Assembly (NCBI GenBank): GCA_015143295.1 | Contig: CM026554.1 | Span: 27,435,215 to 27,499,214 of the forward strand | Origin: Tetracentron sinense | Lineage: Eukaryota; Streptophyta; Magnoliopsida; Trochodendrales; Trochodendraceae | DNA length: 64,000 nt | Reading direction: 5' to 3' | Part shown: positions 45,981-57,640 of the stretch, piece after piece | How the letters are laid out: the number at the start of each line of letters is the position of its first letter | Position numbering within the stretch: position 1 is the first letter of the stretch | Notes under the pieces: generated by a model | Seen by the model: the letters and a program-made list of their open reading frames with translations, nothing else | What the model was told of the DNA's origin: nothing | The model's database searches: none | Made by a program: the position numbers and the translations under genes

Positions 45981-46884
45981 TTTTTACAGAAGTTCAGTAA
46001 GGGTATTATGGTCTTTTGGTCGGTTCACTCTTACCTTAAGAGTTTAACCCGAACCTTTAGGGCATCATTCTTAACACTTAGAAAGATTGGAGAGTTAGAG
46101 AAAAGGGGAGAAGGCGATTCCAACCTAGGGTTTCCATTTTGGGGAGAAATCAAAGGGTTTTGAAACCCTAGATCAACCTCAAGCCCGTTTTCTTCAAGAT
46201 TTCGATTCAAGCATTCGTGGAGCTCGTGTTCCAAGCTAGAGCAGCAACTCACAGTCGATTGGAAGAGAGATTTCTTCCTCATCTCTTCAAGGTCGGTACT
46301 TTTTACTACCCTCCTAGATATAGTTCTTCTTTCCCCTTCTTTTCTTTTGATTTGCTTTCATTTACACATGTGCTATGAGATGGATGAATGGTGAATGGTG
46401 AATGGAGATGGAATGGGCGATTGGATGCCAATGGTTATGTGTGATGAACAAATGGGGAAGGGCATTGTTCCAATAATGAACATACATGTATAATTTGAGT
46501 AAAACCCATCTAGAAAAGCATGTTGTAGGGTAAAACCATAATGAACACACCATGTTTGATGAAATGCCAAGGTGAATACAGTGAGTTGTAAATTCGGAAA
46601 TGCATGCCTAATAAATTATGAATATTGCTAGGGGCTATGATAGTGTGTTTCTTGCTTTCCCTAAATGATATGAATATTACATTGCTCAATCATTGATGCT
46701 ATATGTGTTGTGAAATTTCCCAAATGTCATCTTTAAATTTAAATGCAAGTATGTACACGGTTCCCACGAGCACGGCATGCATGACATGATTTATCGAGGT
46801 TTTCAAGAACATGGTTAGAGGTGGGACATATCCTATGATATGTTTTACCTCACTTTTCACAAGAAAACAAGAACCAACATTCCA

Positions 46885-47035
46885 CGAGGGGTCTCCCCTC
46901 ACTCACAAGTGCATATCATGAAGAAGGGCCTCCCTTCCCTCGCAAGTACATACATATCATGAAGAAGGGTCTCCCTTCCCTCGCAAGTGCATTGCATAAA
47001 GAAGGGTCTCCCTTCCCTCTCAAGTGCATCTCTCA
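46885..47035 (+). repeat. Tandem repeat of about 38 bp in the solo LTR
   Basis: GAAGAAGGGTCTCCCTTCCC plus TCGCAAGTGCAT, about four units. It occupies the slot of the 65-75-bp repeat in the other LTRs but is unrelated in sequence. Confidence 0.85.
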
Positions 47036-47370
47036 AGGCATCTCACAAGTGTATCTCACAAGTTACATGATCACAAGCAAGCATGCATGACATGACACGA
47101 CATGCAAGAATCAAGCAAGATAGACAAGACAAGCTTTCAAGTACGAAAAGATATTTCAAGTCAAGTCAAGTGCACGATGTTTTCAAGAGGATTTATCGGC
47201 TTTCTATGAAATGCAAGCATGATTATGAATTGCTTTACTTCCTTGTATGATATAATTGTTTCTGTCTAACATATATGAATTGCTCCTGCTTTATGTATGC
47301 TATCCGTATGCTATGACTGTTGGTTAGTGCTTAGTACCCGTTGAGTATTCCATGCTCAGCCGTACTTCTT

Positions 47371-47490
47371 ATGTCGGCAGGTTCTGAGGGAGCTGCTACT
47401 CCATTTGATGTTTGTGCTCCTGGTCCATGGGTGGAAGAGGAGTACGTCGAGGAGCCTTTGGAGGAACCTCCCGTAGAGGGTTACCAATAG
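47371..47490 (+). CDS. LTR-encoded small acidic ORF (39 aa), diverged copy
   Basis: It opens ATG-TCG-GCA with MSAGSEGA, has PGPWVEEEYVEEPLEEPP and ends GYQ-stop. Outside the AG-x-E and PWVEEEYxEE motifs it shares little with the 46-aa copies, which suggests conservation at the peptide level. One base more between the hairpin and the ATG shifts the upstream frame relative to the other copies. Confidence 0.42.
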   Translation: MSAGSEGAATPFDVCAPGPWVEEEYVEEPLEEPPVEGYQ

Positions 47491-47864
47491 GTGGTTGTAG
47501 ATTCTGAGTGGATTAGCTGTGGGTGAGATGAGAGTTAGATTTATGTATTTTGGCGGGCATGTCCGCACTTTCTTATGGATTCCTTTTTGTGTAAACTTGG
47601 ATTTAAGTATATATATACATAGAGGTTTGTTAGTCTTCCGCTGCATTATGTTAGAGTATGTTTCCGCTGTTTATATCCTCTATTGTATATGCTTTGTGGG
47701 TTTTTGCAGGTTGGTTGTCAAGCAAGTCATGATTAGTCATCCAGAGTTCACTCTAACTCCTAGGGTGGGTTTTGGGTCGCGACATTTATTTATTTGACTA
47801 TGAGGAAGGCCAAGTAGCTACGAAAACGGTATTCATTAAGTATAGAAAAATCTGGGGTGCTACA

Positions 47865-47875
47865 TTCTCCCCCTT
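47865..47875 (-). other. Polypurine tract of element 2
   Basis: AAGGGGGAGAA directly precedes the 3' LTR terminus at 47864. The hairpin at 47880-47899 follows. Confidence 0.88.
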
Positions 47876-47952
47876 ACAAAAATTTCGTCCCCGAAATTTG
47901 GACGATACATACATGCATAAGACCATAAAAATTACAAAAGAGTGCCAAGGCC

Positions 47953-50900
47953 TTAAACAAATAACTGGGGATACTTTTCCCACACTTCGGCTTCTCGTTC
48001 CCATGTAGCTTCCTCCCTTGAATGGTGTTGCCATCTCACTAAGACCAAGGGAATGGTCTTGTAACGCAAGACTTGATCTCTCCTATCCAAGATCTGCACC
48101 GGTTGTTCAACTAGGGTGAGGTCCTCTCGAATCTCTATCGGATCCAACTCGATGACATGAGAAGGATCCGAGACATACTTTCGAAGCATAGAGACATGGA
48201 ATACATTGTGGACCGCCGTCATATGAGCGGGTAAAGCAACACGGTAAGCTACCTCACCGACTCGAGCAATGATCTCGAACGGACCCATATATCTTAGGCT
48301 AAGCTTGCCTCTCTTCCCGAATCGCATAACACCTTTGGTCGGTGAAATCCTTACAAACACAAAATCACCGACTCGGAATTCAAGATCCCTCCTTCGGTTG
48401 TCGGCATAGCTTTTCTGTCTATCTTGTGCGGTCTTTAACCTCTCCCGGATAAGCTTGACCCTATCCGCGGTTTGTTCAATTAACTCGGGGCCCAAAATAT
48501 TTCTTTCTCCCACTTCATCCCAATACAACGGGGATCTACAACTCCTTCCGTACAAAGCCTCGAAAGGCGCCATTTGTATGCTTTCTTGATAACTATTGTT
48601 GTAAGCGAATTCCACCAAAGGTAGGTGATCTTCCCAACTCCCCTTGAATTCTAGCATACATGCTCGGAGCATATCTTCAATAACCTGATTCACCCTCTCG
48701 GTTTGCCCGTCGGTCTGTGGGTGGAAAGCTGTGCTAAAGTCTAACCGGGAGCCCATTGCACCTTGAAAACTTTTCCAAAACCTGGATGTGAATCTTGGGT
48801 CTCTATCCGACACAATACTCACTGGCACCCCGTGTAATCGGACTATTTCCTTGATGTACAGCTCCGCTAACTGATTGGAGTTGAATGTAGTCCGGTACGG
48901 CAAGAAATGAGCTGACTTTGTGAGTCTATCAACAACTACCCATATAGCATCGGTCTTCCTAACCGTCTTCGGCAACCCCACGATGAAGTCCATAGAGATA
49001 TGTTCCCATTTCCACTCGGGAATAGGGAGAGACAGCAAAAGACCTGCCGGTCTCAAATGCTCCGCTTTCACCTGTTGGCACACCAAACACCGTGCCACAT
49101 ACTCCGCAACCTCCCTCTTCATGTTTCGCCACCAAAAGTGACTCTTGAGGTTCTGGTACATCTTCGTACCCCCAGGATGCACTGTGTACTTTGAACGGTG
49201 AGCTTCATCCATGATCTCTCTCCGAAGGTCTGCATTGGCTGGGACACAAAGTCTTCCCTTGAATGTAATAGCATCCCGGCTAGTGAGAGAGAAGTCCGTG
49301 CTACCCTTGGCAACTTCCTTGTCCCGAAAAGCCAACAAGTCAGCATCCGTGACTTGATACTCTTGGATCAAATCTATAAGGTACGACCGAACCGTAACAT
49401 TTTCCAAAACGGGACTGAGGACGGAGTCATTCACACTGATGTCCAAATTTGCCAAATCTTCTAACAATCTCCATTCTCGCACTAACATGTGAGCCAACAA
49501 CCCCGGTGGTTTCCTACTCAAGGCGTCTGCCACCACGTTTACTTTTCCCGGGTGATATTGGATAGTGCACTCATAGTCTTTTAAGAACTCAATCCAACGT
49601 CGTTTTCGTAAGTTTAACTCTTTTTGGGAAAAGAGATACTTGAGGCTCTTATGGTCCGTGTACACATAGAACTCCACCCCGTACAGATAATGTCGCCAAA
49701 TTTTGAGTGCAAACACGACCGCCGCAAGCTCCAAGTCGTGAGTGGGGTAGTTCTTTTCATGCTCTTTCAACTGCCTTGATGCATAGGCAATGACTTTCTT
49801 GTGTTGCATTAGGACACACCCAAGTCCAACGTGCGAGGCATCACTATACACCTTATACCCAAAAGGTCCAGATGGCACAGTAAGGACAGGGGCGGTGGTG
49901 AGGCGTTTCTTCAACTCTTGGAAACTTACTTCGCATCGGTCACTCCAACTGAACTTTGCATTTTTCCTTGTCAAGTAGGTGAGAGGTGCAGCCAAACTGA
50001 AGAATCCCTCCACAAATCTCCGGTAGTAGCCTGCCAATCTGAGGAAACTACGTATCTCCGTGACGCTCTTGGGCCTCTCCCAACTCATGACTGCCTCAAC
50101 CTTGGCTGGATCTACAGAAATGCCCTCGACCGACACCACGTGTCCAAGAAATGCGACCTTCTCTAACCAGAACTCGCACTTACTCAATTTGGCATATAGC
50201 CTATGCTCTCTCAACATCTCCAGAGCAAGGCGGAGGTCTCGTGCGTGATCTTCCCGTGTCTGGGAATACACCAAAATGTCATCAATGAATACAATCACGC
50301 ATCGATCCAAGTAAGATCGGGACACCCGGTTCATCAAATCCATGAATGCCGCCGGTGCATTCGTCAGCCCAAAAGGCATGACGAGGAACTCGTAATGCCC
50401 ATACCGAGTCCTGAAAGCCGTCTTCGGAACATCTTCCGCCTTGATCCTTAATTGATGATACCCCGATCTAAGATCAATTTTGGAGAAGAATCTCGCTCCC
50501 TTCAGTTGGTCGAACAAGTCATCGATCCTTGACAAGGGATAACGATTCTTGATAGTTACCTTGTTCAACTGACGGTAGTCTATACACATTCTCATCGACC
50601 CGTCTTTCTTCTTTACAAAAAGGACCAGAGCTCCCCACGGTGACACACTTGGTTGGATGAAACCAAGTTGTTGTAACTCCTCAATTTGCTTCTTCAATTC
50701 TTCAAGCTCTATCGGGGCCATTCTATATGGGGTTCTTGAAATCGGAGCGGTGCCCGGAGTAAGCTCTATAGTGAACTCAATCTCCCGATTTGGAGGTAAC
50801 CCGGGAAGTTCCTCCGGAAACACGTCCAAGAACTCACTCACGACCGGAATGGCCGAGGAGTTTTGTGCTTCTAGGTTTGCTATACTCAAGGCTGCGAGGC

Positions 50901-51284
50901 GAGCAATGTCCCTCTCTCTTAATCCTCGGAAGTGAAAAGGCTTACCCCCTTCCGGCTTGAAATTCACCATCTTCTCAAAACACGCAACATGCCCGTGATG
51001 GTTTGACAACCAATCCATCTCTAAGATGACATCAAAATCCAAGTCTTGAAAATCTAGGACGATGAGATCGGCTAACAGTTCATTCTCCCCCACTTGAACC
51101 ACACTATCCCTGAATATCTTATCCGTATCAACTGACTTGCCGAGTGGAGTCGCAATGGTCAACTCTTGCTTTAACGGAGTAGCCTCAGTCAAAAATCCCT
51201 TTGCGAAACTAGGCGACACACAGGAGTGAGTGGATCCTGTGTCGATCAACACTCGGGTGAGACACTCGTTCACTAATAAAGCGC
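47953..51284 (-). CDS. pol: Element 2 pol: protease, RT, RNase H, integrase, chromodomain
   Basis: Uninterrupted frame of 1106 codons from the codon at 51273, extended to the splice-like acceptor at 51284. It shows the same domain order as the element 1 pol: DTGSTHS protease, FIDDILVYS reverse transcriptase, YSDAS and [12 protein letters not shown]ase H, HHCC and D,D35E integrase, and a C-terminal chromodomain. Differences include ILEMDW in place of ILGMDW in the protease, which replaces a conserved Gly and could harm activity, and scattered substitutions elsewhere. It is separated from its gag by the inserted solo LTR 51428-53841, so a Gag-Pol fusion from this copy is doubtful although pol itself has no stop. 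Confidence 0.93.
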
Positions 51285-51427
51285 CTGTGCGATTAAGTAG
51301 CTACTATTAGTAGATTTCAAACAACAACAAGCATCACACATAGGTAACCCTTAGTATAAATAATCACATAATAAACCATAGAAATTTTACACAACTTAGA
51401 CTCTAGAATTTTTTTTTTGCGTACCTT
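51285..51427 (-). other. Remnant of the gag-pol intron of element 2, interrupted by a solo LTR
   Basis: It matches 40427-40561 of element 1 and keeps the acceptor (CACAG before GCGC) and, next to the insertion, AAGGTACGC. Confidence 0.6.
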
Positions 51428-51712
51428 TATAACGATCCCATAATCCCACAAGGCTAAAATAGGACTTTGGAATCGCCACATTACTTAAACCTGCTTAAAA
51501 CCATGCATACAAGGCTATTACACGAGTCTCCAAAAATGAGAGTAATAAAATTCCGATATGTATAACCCAAACTAACTAAATAACACGAGCCTATAGTCAA
51601 CAAATACAACTCACTCTAATACCAAAGAGTCTGATACACAACCATAAAAGTCTACTGAGCAACATCCTCTAAAAGTCAAATACAAAACTCTCTCAATGAA
51701 AAGAAATGTAAA

Positions 51713-51860
51713 CTAAGAGGTGTAGCCGCCCAAGTCTCCGGCTTCCTCCTCAGAAGGCTCACCTTCACCTCCTTCCTCGAGGTAAGTCTCCTCAACCCAC
51801 GGCTCCGCCGTGTACTCCTGCTCTAAACCTGCCAAGACAAAGTCCGGCTGAGTACGAAGG
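51713..51860 (-). CDS. LTR-encoded acidic peptide, third lineage
   Basis: The frame reads through the hairpin: EYLRTQPDFVLAGLEQE, then AEPWVEETYLEE, then an acidic Gly/Glu-rich tail ending GGYTS-stop. The PWVEExYxEE core is as in the other LTRs, but no AUG sits at the usual place. Here the peptide would need an upstream start or a splice to the TTGGCAG acceptor-like site. The start is therefore undecided. Confidence 0.35.
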
Positions 51861-51868
51861 TACTCAGT
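51849..51868 (-). other. Hairpin in the third-lineage LTR
   Basis: CTGAGTAC and GTACTCAG pair perfectly (8 bp) around CTTC. Relative to the copy at 26638-26658, paired positions changed on both sides. Confidence 0.6.
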
Positions 51869-53165
51869 GTATATAAAATCCAACCAACAATAATAATATA
51901 CCTGCACTTAGTCAGAAACATATCCAATAGCATAATAACATAAATTAGAGTGCGGAAGAACGTGTGCGCATATACTTCATATCATCACCTTGACTCGTGT
52001 ACTTGTGAGAATCTTATACTTAGAAAACCATACACTTATGAGGTACTTATGCTTACGAGACCACGTGCTTGTGAGATGCTTATGCTTATGCTTATGCACT
52101 TATTCAGATCATACCGTAATGAGACATGCCGTTCTTGGCGGATACGGATCATGCCTTAGAAATCAGGTTGACATGCCGTTCTTGGAGGATACGGACCATG
52201 TCATGCTTATGCTTATTCAGAATGTCATACGTATGCCATGCTCATGCTTGTGGTCCACATGTGTGACTTGTGAGACTCTTATCTTAACATACACGTGCTT
52301 ATGTGCTTAAGTGTCGAAATTAACGTTCGAGTCGGTAATTGCTTAGATTCCGATTTCCCACCATGGAAACTCCACTATATGTCCCATACCAAATAGTTAG
52401 AGAATTCCCGGTTTGAGAGATGTTCCTCTAAGTTCTTACCTTCCCGACTATCAATTCCCATGCGAGTAATTAAGTATACTTAACAAACAATCACATATAT
52501 ATTTCTTATCATAATTATTAACATCATTTATAATCCATTTACCACCATTTCATAAAAGTATCATAGAATTTATTCTCACAGACATTTTCACAAACACCTT
52601 GAGTACACATGATATAAATCCACTATCCTTCTACATTTTCAAGCATTCATCTAACCACAATCCATCCATACAATTCATTCACCATTTACATCCACATGAT
52701 AATCTCATCCCCCATACATTTCCCATCCTCCATACATTCCATCCATATTCAAATTCACATTTCCAATCCACATATCCATCCATAATTAGCTTGCTTCTTA
52801 GAAAATTAGGGAAAATGCATCAAACATCTATTTCTACCATTCCTAGCATCTTAACATTCACAAAACCTTAAAATAAAGTTGATTAGGATAGTATATCGAC
52901 CTTAGGAATCCTTCCCTTGGATTCAAAACGCTCCCGAGACGATTTGGAGAAGCTTCCCAAACTTTTCTTGCAATCTCCTATCAATCTCCTCCTTCTCCAA
53001 GAAAACCCTCTCTCAAACCCTAGGGTTTCTCCCCCTTTTTGCCAAATTAGGTTAGAACTAGGTGGAGTATTTTAATATTTCGAGTAGGACCCCCTATTTA
53101 TAGCCTCAAGGTCTGAGAACAAAAAGACCAAAAAGCCCATACTAAAATTCTGTAAAAACACGAAG

Positions 53166-53352
53166 GACCGAGCGATCGGTGGTTATGACCGAGCGATCGG
53201 TTGCCTACCGATCGATCGATGTTTATGACCGGGCGATCGGTCAAAAACACACTCTCTGGAAAATTTCTCCATACAAAATTTTGGACCAGTCGATAGATAC
53301 CGATCGATCGGTTTTGGACCGATCGATCGCTGGTTCTGACCGAGCGATCGGT
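53166..53352 (-). promoter_or_regulatory. Cassette A (ACCGATCGATCGGT array), third-lineage solo LTR
   Basis: At least seven palindromic units, including ACCGATCGATCGGT, flanked by CTGTAAAAACACGAAG and a stretch rich in CTGTTTTGGCAATA. Confidence 0.62.
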
Positions 53353-53845
53353 TCCTGCAGGTTTTGACTCCCTTTACTGTTTTGGCAATAACTTTTTACT
53401 CGTTCATCGGATTTTGACGATTCAACTTGCGTTGGATTTGTCTATCGAAAATGAACATTTCTAGCATTTTAGAATTTCCAATTTCCACTTAATTAATAAA
53501 CTAAAATATCCCCAAAGTTGACTGATCTGCATTTCCATTAAACAAAACTCACTATTGACTTGACTTAAACTCAAAATGAGGAAAAACACTAAACATGAAC
53601 CTCGAAGAGGGTTCCAACACCTTTCTAATGGTTCAAGAATCACACAGTTCCAGTAAACGGTGCTAAAACTAGAGCTTCCTAAAGTTTAGGGTGTGTTATT
53701 GCATCCATCCGTTACAAGTTGATTAAGCCTAGTTTACATCACCATACTTAGATATAAATACACACACCTTAACACCTTATAAAGACTAAGATACCCTTAA
53801 TGCAATGCACTAAAAACATGAAAAAGATTCGGGTCTCTACACCTT

Positions 53846-55079
53846 GCACGACATCGTCGGATGCACGTGCGTCTCTCTCGGATAAGGCAAAGACTCGGCC
53901 TTGTGTGGCTGGGCGAGGAGGCCGGGTAGACTGTGAGGCCCTCGAAGGCTGAGAAGAGCTAGGCTGAGATGTCTGCCTAATCGGGGGCCTGCTCCCCGAA
54001 GACTGAGCTGGCAATTGACGTCGGGGACAATCTCTAACCATGTGACCATGGTCAACACAATGGAAGCAACTTCCTGAAACCCTCCGGAATTCTCCTGCTG
54101 GATGCCTCCTTCCACAAATAGTGCAGACCTCATGTGAATAGAGGGAAGGAGCATATCCCGTAACCTGAGTAACTGCGGGGCAAGGAGCATATGAGGTAGC
54201 CGGGCGAAAAGCCGGTGGAGCAAAAGAGCGAGGGGCCTGTGGTGCCGAATACATCCTCTGTGACTGAGCCGGCCCTGTGGACTGATACAAGCTATTCCTT
54301 GCTCTTTTCTCCCTTGAACTACTTGACTGTCCTTTCTCCATTCCTCTCCTCTTAAAGAACTCTTAGGAATTCGACTCGGCCAACAATGCCTTGTCCACAA
54401 CTGCTGAATATGTCTCATGTCGGAACATTGAGACACGATCCCTGAGGTAGGCCTTCAACCCCCTCTCGAATTTTTGGGCCTTCATAGCCTCGGTAGCTAT
54501 CATGTGTGGAGCAAATCGAGATAGCTTTGAAAATTTGGCTTCATAAGCCGCTACGGACATATTACCTTGCTCCAAGGTAATAAATTCCACTTCCATCTTC
54601 TCTCTCATTCCGACTGGAAAGTATTTCTTGTTGAAAGCTTCAAAGAATTCTTCCCAAGTCCAATCTTGACCTTGCCGGGTCAACTCTCGGGTCCGAAGTG
54701 CGGATTTCCACCAATGGTCGGCCTCGCCTTCAAGCATAAAGGCGGCCCAAGTGACCCTTTCCACTTCCGTAGGTGCCAATACCGAGAATATCTTCTCGAG
54801 TTGCCGAATCCAACCCTCGGCGACAAGTGGATCAATGCTTCCACAAAAAGTTGGAGGCCTCATCCTCCGAAAAGCTTCTATCCCGGCTTGGGCTCGGTTA
54901 GGATGAGCCGGTATAAGTGCCGCATTAGGCGGATTGGCCGGTTGCCTTGCCGCCAACATAGCCAAAGTCTCGGCTATGGATGCGAATGCTTGGGCAAAGT
55001 CGGGTTGATCATCACCCGATGGAGCATCACCTCCATTACCCCTCGTGTTGTACCCGCGACCCCGGGTATTGCGTCTCAT
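53846..55079 (-). pseudogene. gag: Element 2 gag, broken by one stop and by the adjacent LTR
   Basis: Homologous throughout to the gag of element 1. It starts at the ATG at 55077-55079. At 54363-54365 a TAA replaces the Glu codon found in element 1 (two base changes), ending translation after about 238 residues, before the zinc knuckles. Beyond the stop the frame stays open through CTIC-x3-H and CFHC-x4-H-x4-C. At its 3' end the coding sequence meets the solo LTR at the position corresponding to the gag-pol splice donor. The rest of the frame being open suggests the stop is fairly recent. Confidence 0.88.
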
Positions 55080-55391
55080 GATTTCTCCTGAGAACGACAA
55101 TACAACATGAGTCTAACTTGGATACACATTTAGTACAAATTTCGCAATTCCCTCAATACATATTCATCAAGCACATTTAATAAGTACAACACAGATAATG
55201 TACACATGGTATATAACACAATAGCATAACATACAATCCGTGTTCCTAGCGTAGGACTCTATGTTCGGTTGAAGTTCAACCCATTTTGACTAAGACTAAC
55301 TTGTTAGTCTATACTTGGAATACAACTCTCTAAGGTGATTCTAATACCTTGTTCAATCATCCAAGTGACCCTAGGGACTCTAATGCCTAGA

Positions 55392-55403
55392 GCTCTGATA
55401 CCA
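55392..55403 (-). other. Primer binding site of element 2
   Basis: TGGTATCAGAGC, an exact match to the initiator-Met tRNA site, 3 bp from the 5' LTR. Confidence 0.92.
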
Positions 55404-55690
55404 CTCTGTAACGCCCCGAAATACCCCCTAGGAGTTTAGGGATATTTTAGGTGTCACACTACGTACCTAACAAACCATCCTGTAATGCACAAGATAAAAT
55501 ACAGTACTAACAACGATAATCAGAGCACGGAAGCTAACATATATGCGGAAGCGTAAACAAATTTTCATTTCTTCTAATGATCCAAAATAGTATTCCAAGT
55601 TAACATAAATACAAGACCTGTCTAAGTCTAAGGTGGACAGGCCCACCTATCAAAATATCAAAATACACAAGACCCTCTCATACTCTCCCC

Positions 55691-55831
55691 TCAACAGTAG
55701 TCGAGGTATGGCCACACATCGAGGTCTCGGTCCGCCTGAGACTGTAATGGAATAGCCGGCTCTCTCTCCTCTATATACTCTTCCTCGACCTAAGGCTCCG
55801 GGTCGAGGGCTCCCTCAGTACCTGCCGACAT
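55691..55831 (-). pseudogene. LTR small acidic ORF, stopped copy, element 2 5' LTR
   Basis: Same frame and length as the copy at 32938-33078, but the conserved Trp of PWVEEEY is a TAG stop. Confidence 0.5.
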
Positions 55832-56119
55832 GAAAGTACGGCTGAGCATGGAATACTCAGCGAGTACAAGCTACTAGCAGACCATAACAATAATAAAAAC
55901 GCACAATAGTAATATCATACAAGTAGTAATAGAAACATCACAAACGAAATAGTATAAGGCATGATACATTACAAGCATCCTGACCTGCGTACATGAATGC
56001 GAAAACGCCGATAAAACTCATGCTTGAAAACCCATGTCATGTCCCGGTATGCCTCGTAGAGATCATGTATGCGTGCATGCATGAATGCCTGATCATCATC
56101 TTGTAAACCTCCATCTCGT

Positions 56120-56660
56120 AACTTGTGAGCCAGAGGCTAGCACTCGAATGTCCCTGGGCTACCAACCTCCTTGTTATGAAATGCACTTGTGAGCCAGAGG
56201 TTAGTACCCGAATGCCCCTGGGCTACCAACCTCCTTGATATGCAATGCACTTGTGAGCCAGAGGTTAGTACCCGAATGTCCCTAGGCTACCAACCTCCTT
56301 GATATGCAATGCACTTGTGAGCCAGAGGTTAGTACCCGAATGCCCCTGGGCTACCAACCTCCTTGTTATGAAATGCACTTGTGAGCCAGAGGTTAGTACC
56401 CGAATGCCCCTGGGCTACCAACCTCCTTGTTATGAAATGCACGGGCTACCAACCTCCTTGTTATGAATTGCACTTGTGAGCCAGAGGTTAGTACCCGAAT
56501 GCCCCTGGGCTACCAACCTCCTTGTTATGAAATGCACTTGTGAGCCAGAGGTTAGTACCCGAATGTCCCTGGGCTACCAACCTCCTTGTTATGAAATGCA
56601 TTTGTGAGCTAGAGGTTAGTACCCGAATGTCCCTGGGCTACCAACCTCCTTGATATGCAA
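56120..56660 (-). repeat. Tandem repeat of about 64 bp, about eight units plus one truncated, element 2 5' LTR
   Basis: CTTGTGAGCCAGAGGTTAGT plus ACCCGAATGCCCCTGGGCTA units. One unit near 56440 lacks its first half, a scar of unequal exchange or slippage. Confidence 0.9.
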
Positions 56661-57640
56661 TGTTTTCTTGTTGTTTATTATATGCACATGCTCTTGAAAT
56701 CTCGGTTCATACTATCATGCGTGCTCATGTGCGTGCCAATAATAACAATCGTGGGAATGAGCTTAACAAAAGAGATATGGCATTACAATTCAATTCATAA
56801 TATTAGCATAGGTAACTTAAGTAATTCACATGACATTGGATCAATTCATCGTCTATAAGAACACATGCATAAAACCTATTTCCATTTTCTTCATCTAAGT
56901 CGTTTATTCATAGTTTAGGCATTTTATCAAACACAACACAGGCAATGTTTCTTAATAATTCATCTTGTTCTTTTTAGCGCATATTTTCCGTCCAAACATC
57001 AAGGTAAGTTTATTATTGGTAAAATACCCATCCACCATTTCCATCACACACATCACACAACATACACCTCAGCATCCAATCGCCACATCCGACATTCCAT
57101 CCACACATCCACACCTTTTCCATTATCTTGTTTATATTTAATGGGGGATAACACATTTCATAAGAAGGAAAACATAATATAAAGAATCACATCTTTATGT
57201 AGAAAACCTAGATTTTTGCTAGGGAAAGTTAGTAGGGTGTACTAACCTTAGATCAAGGCTTGATCCTTGGTAGAAACCTTGATTGAAGCTCCAACTTGAA
57301 AGAAGAACACCTTTGCTTGAAGGAGACTTGAGTTGGGGAAGAAACCCCTTTCAAAAACGTGGTTGGGTTGCTGCCCTAGCTTAGAGTACACTCTCCACGA
57401 GTGCTTGAGCCGTGATCTTGGAGAAAAACCGAACTTGAAGTGATCTAGGGTCTCAAAACCCCTTTGATTCTTCTCCAAAAGCAAAACCCTAGCTTAGGAA
57501 ACCCTTTCTCCTCTCTTCTAATCCCCCAAATCCTCTAAGTGTTGAGAATGAGCCCTAAAGGCTCGGGTTAAACTCTTAAGGTAAGAGTGAACAACCAAAA
57601 GACCATAATACCCTTACTAAATTTTCTGCAAAAACACGAG

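Larger units (their letters stand above)
45335..47784 (+). mobile_element. Solo LTR of a related gypsy lineage, 2.45 kb, plus orientation, inside element 2 3' LTR
   Basis: It starts TGTAGAGCCCCGGACC and ends GGGTCGCGACA, with an exact 5-bp duplication TTTAT (45330-45334 and 47785-47789). It has its own version of cassette B (45541-45980, units of about 25 bp containing CACAGCACAACGAGTTGGCA). It also has a different tandem repeat at 46885-47035 and a diverged small ORF at 47371-47490. Confidence 0.93.
51428..53841 (-). mobile_element. Solo LTR of a third gypsy lineage, 2.41 kb, at the gag-pol junction of element 2
   Basis: On the minus strand it runs from TGTAGAGACCCG to GGATCGTTATA (terminal CA mutated to TA). 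CCTT, or ACCTT if the last base is shared, flanks both sides. It is related to the solo LTR 15454-18722 by its ends. It contains cassette A at 53166-53352, a TGCTTATGCTTATG-rich stretch near 52050-52110, a GACATGCCGTTCTTGG direct repeat (about 52123 and 52169) and an acidic peptide frame (51713-51860). Confidence 0.85.
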
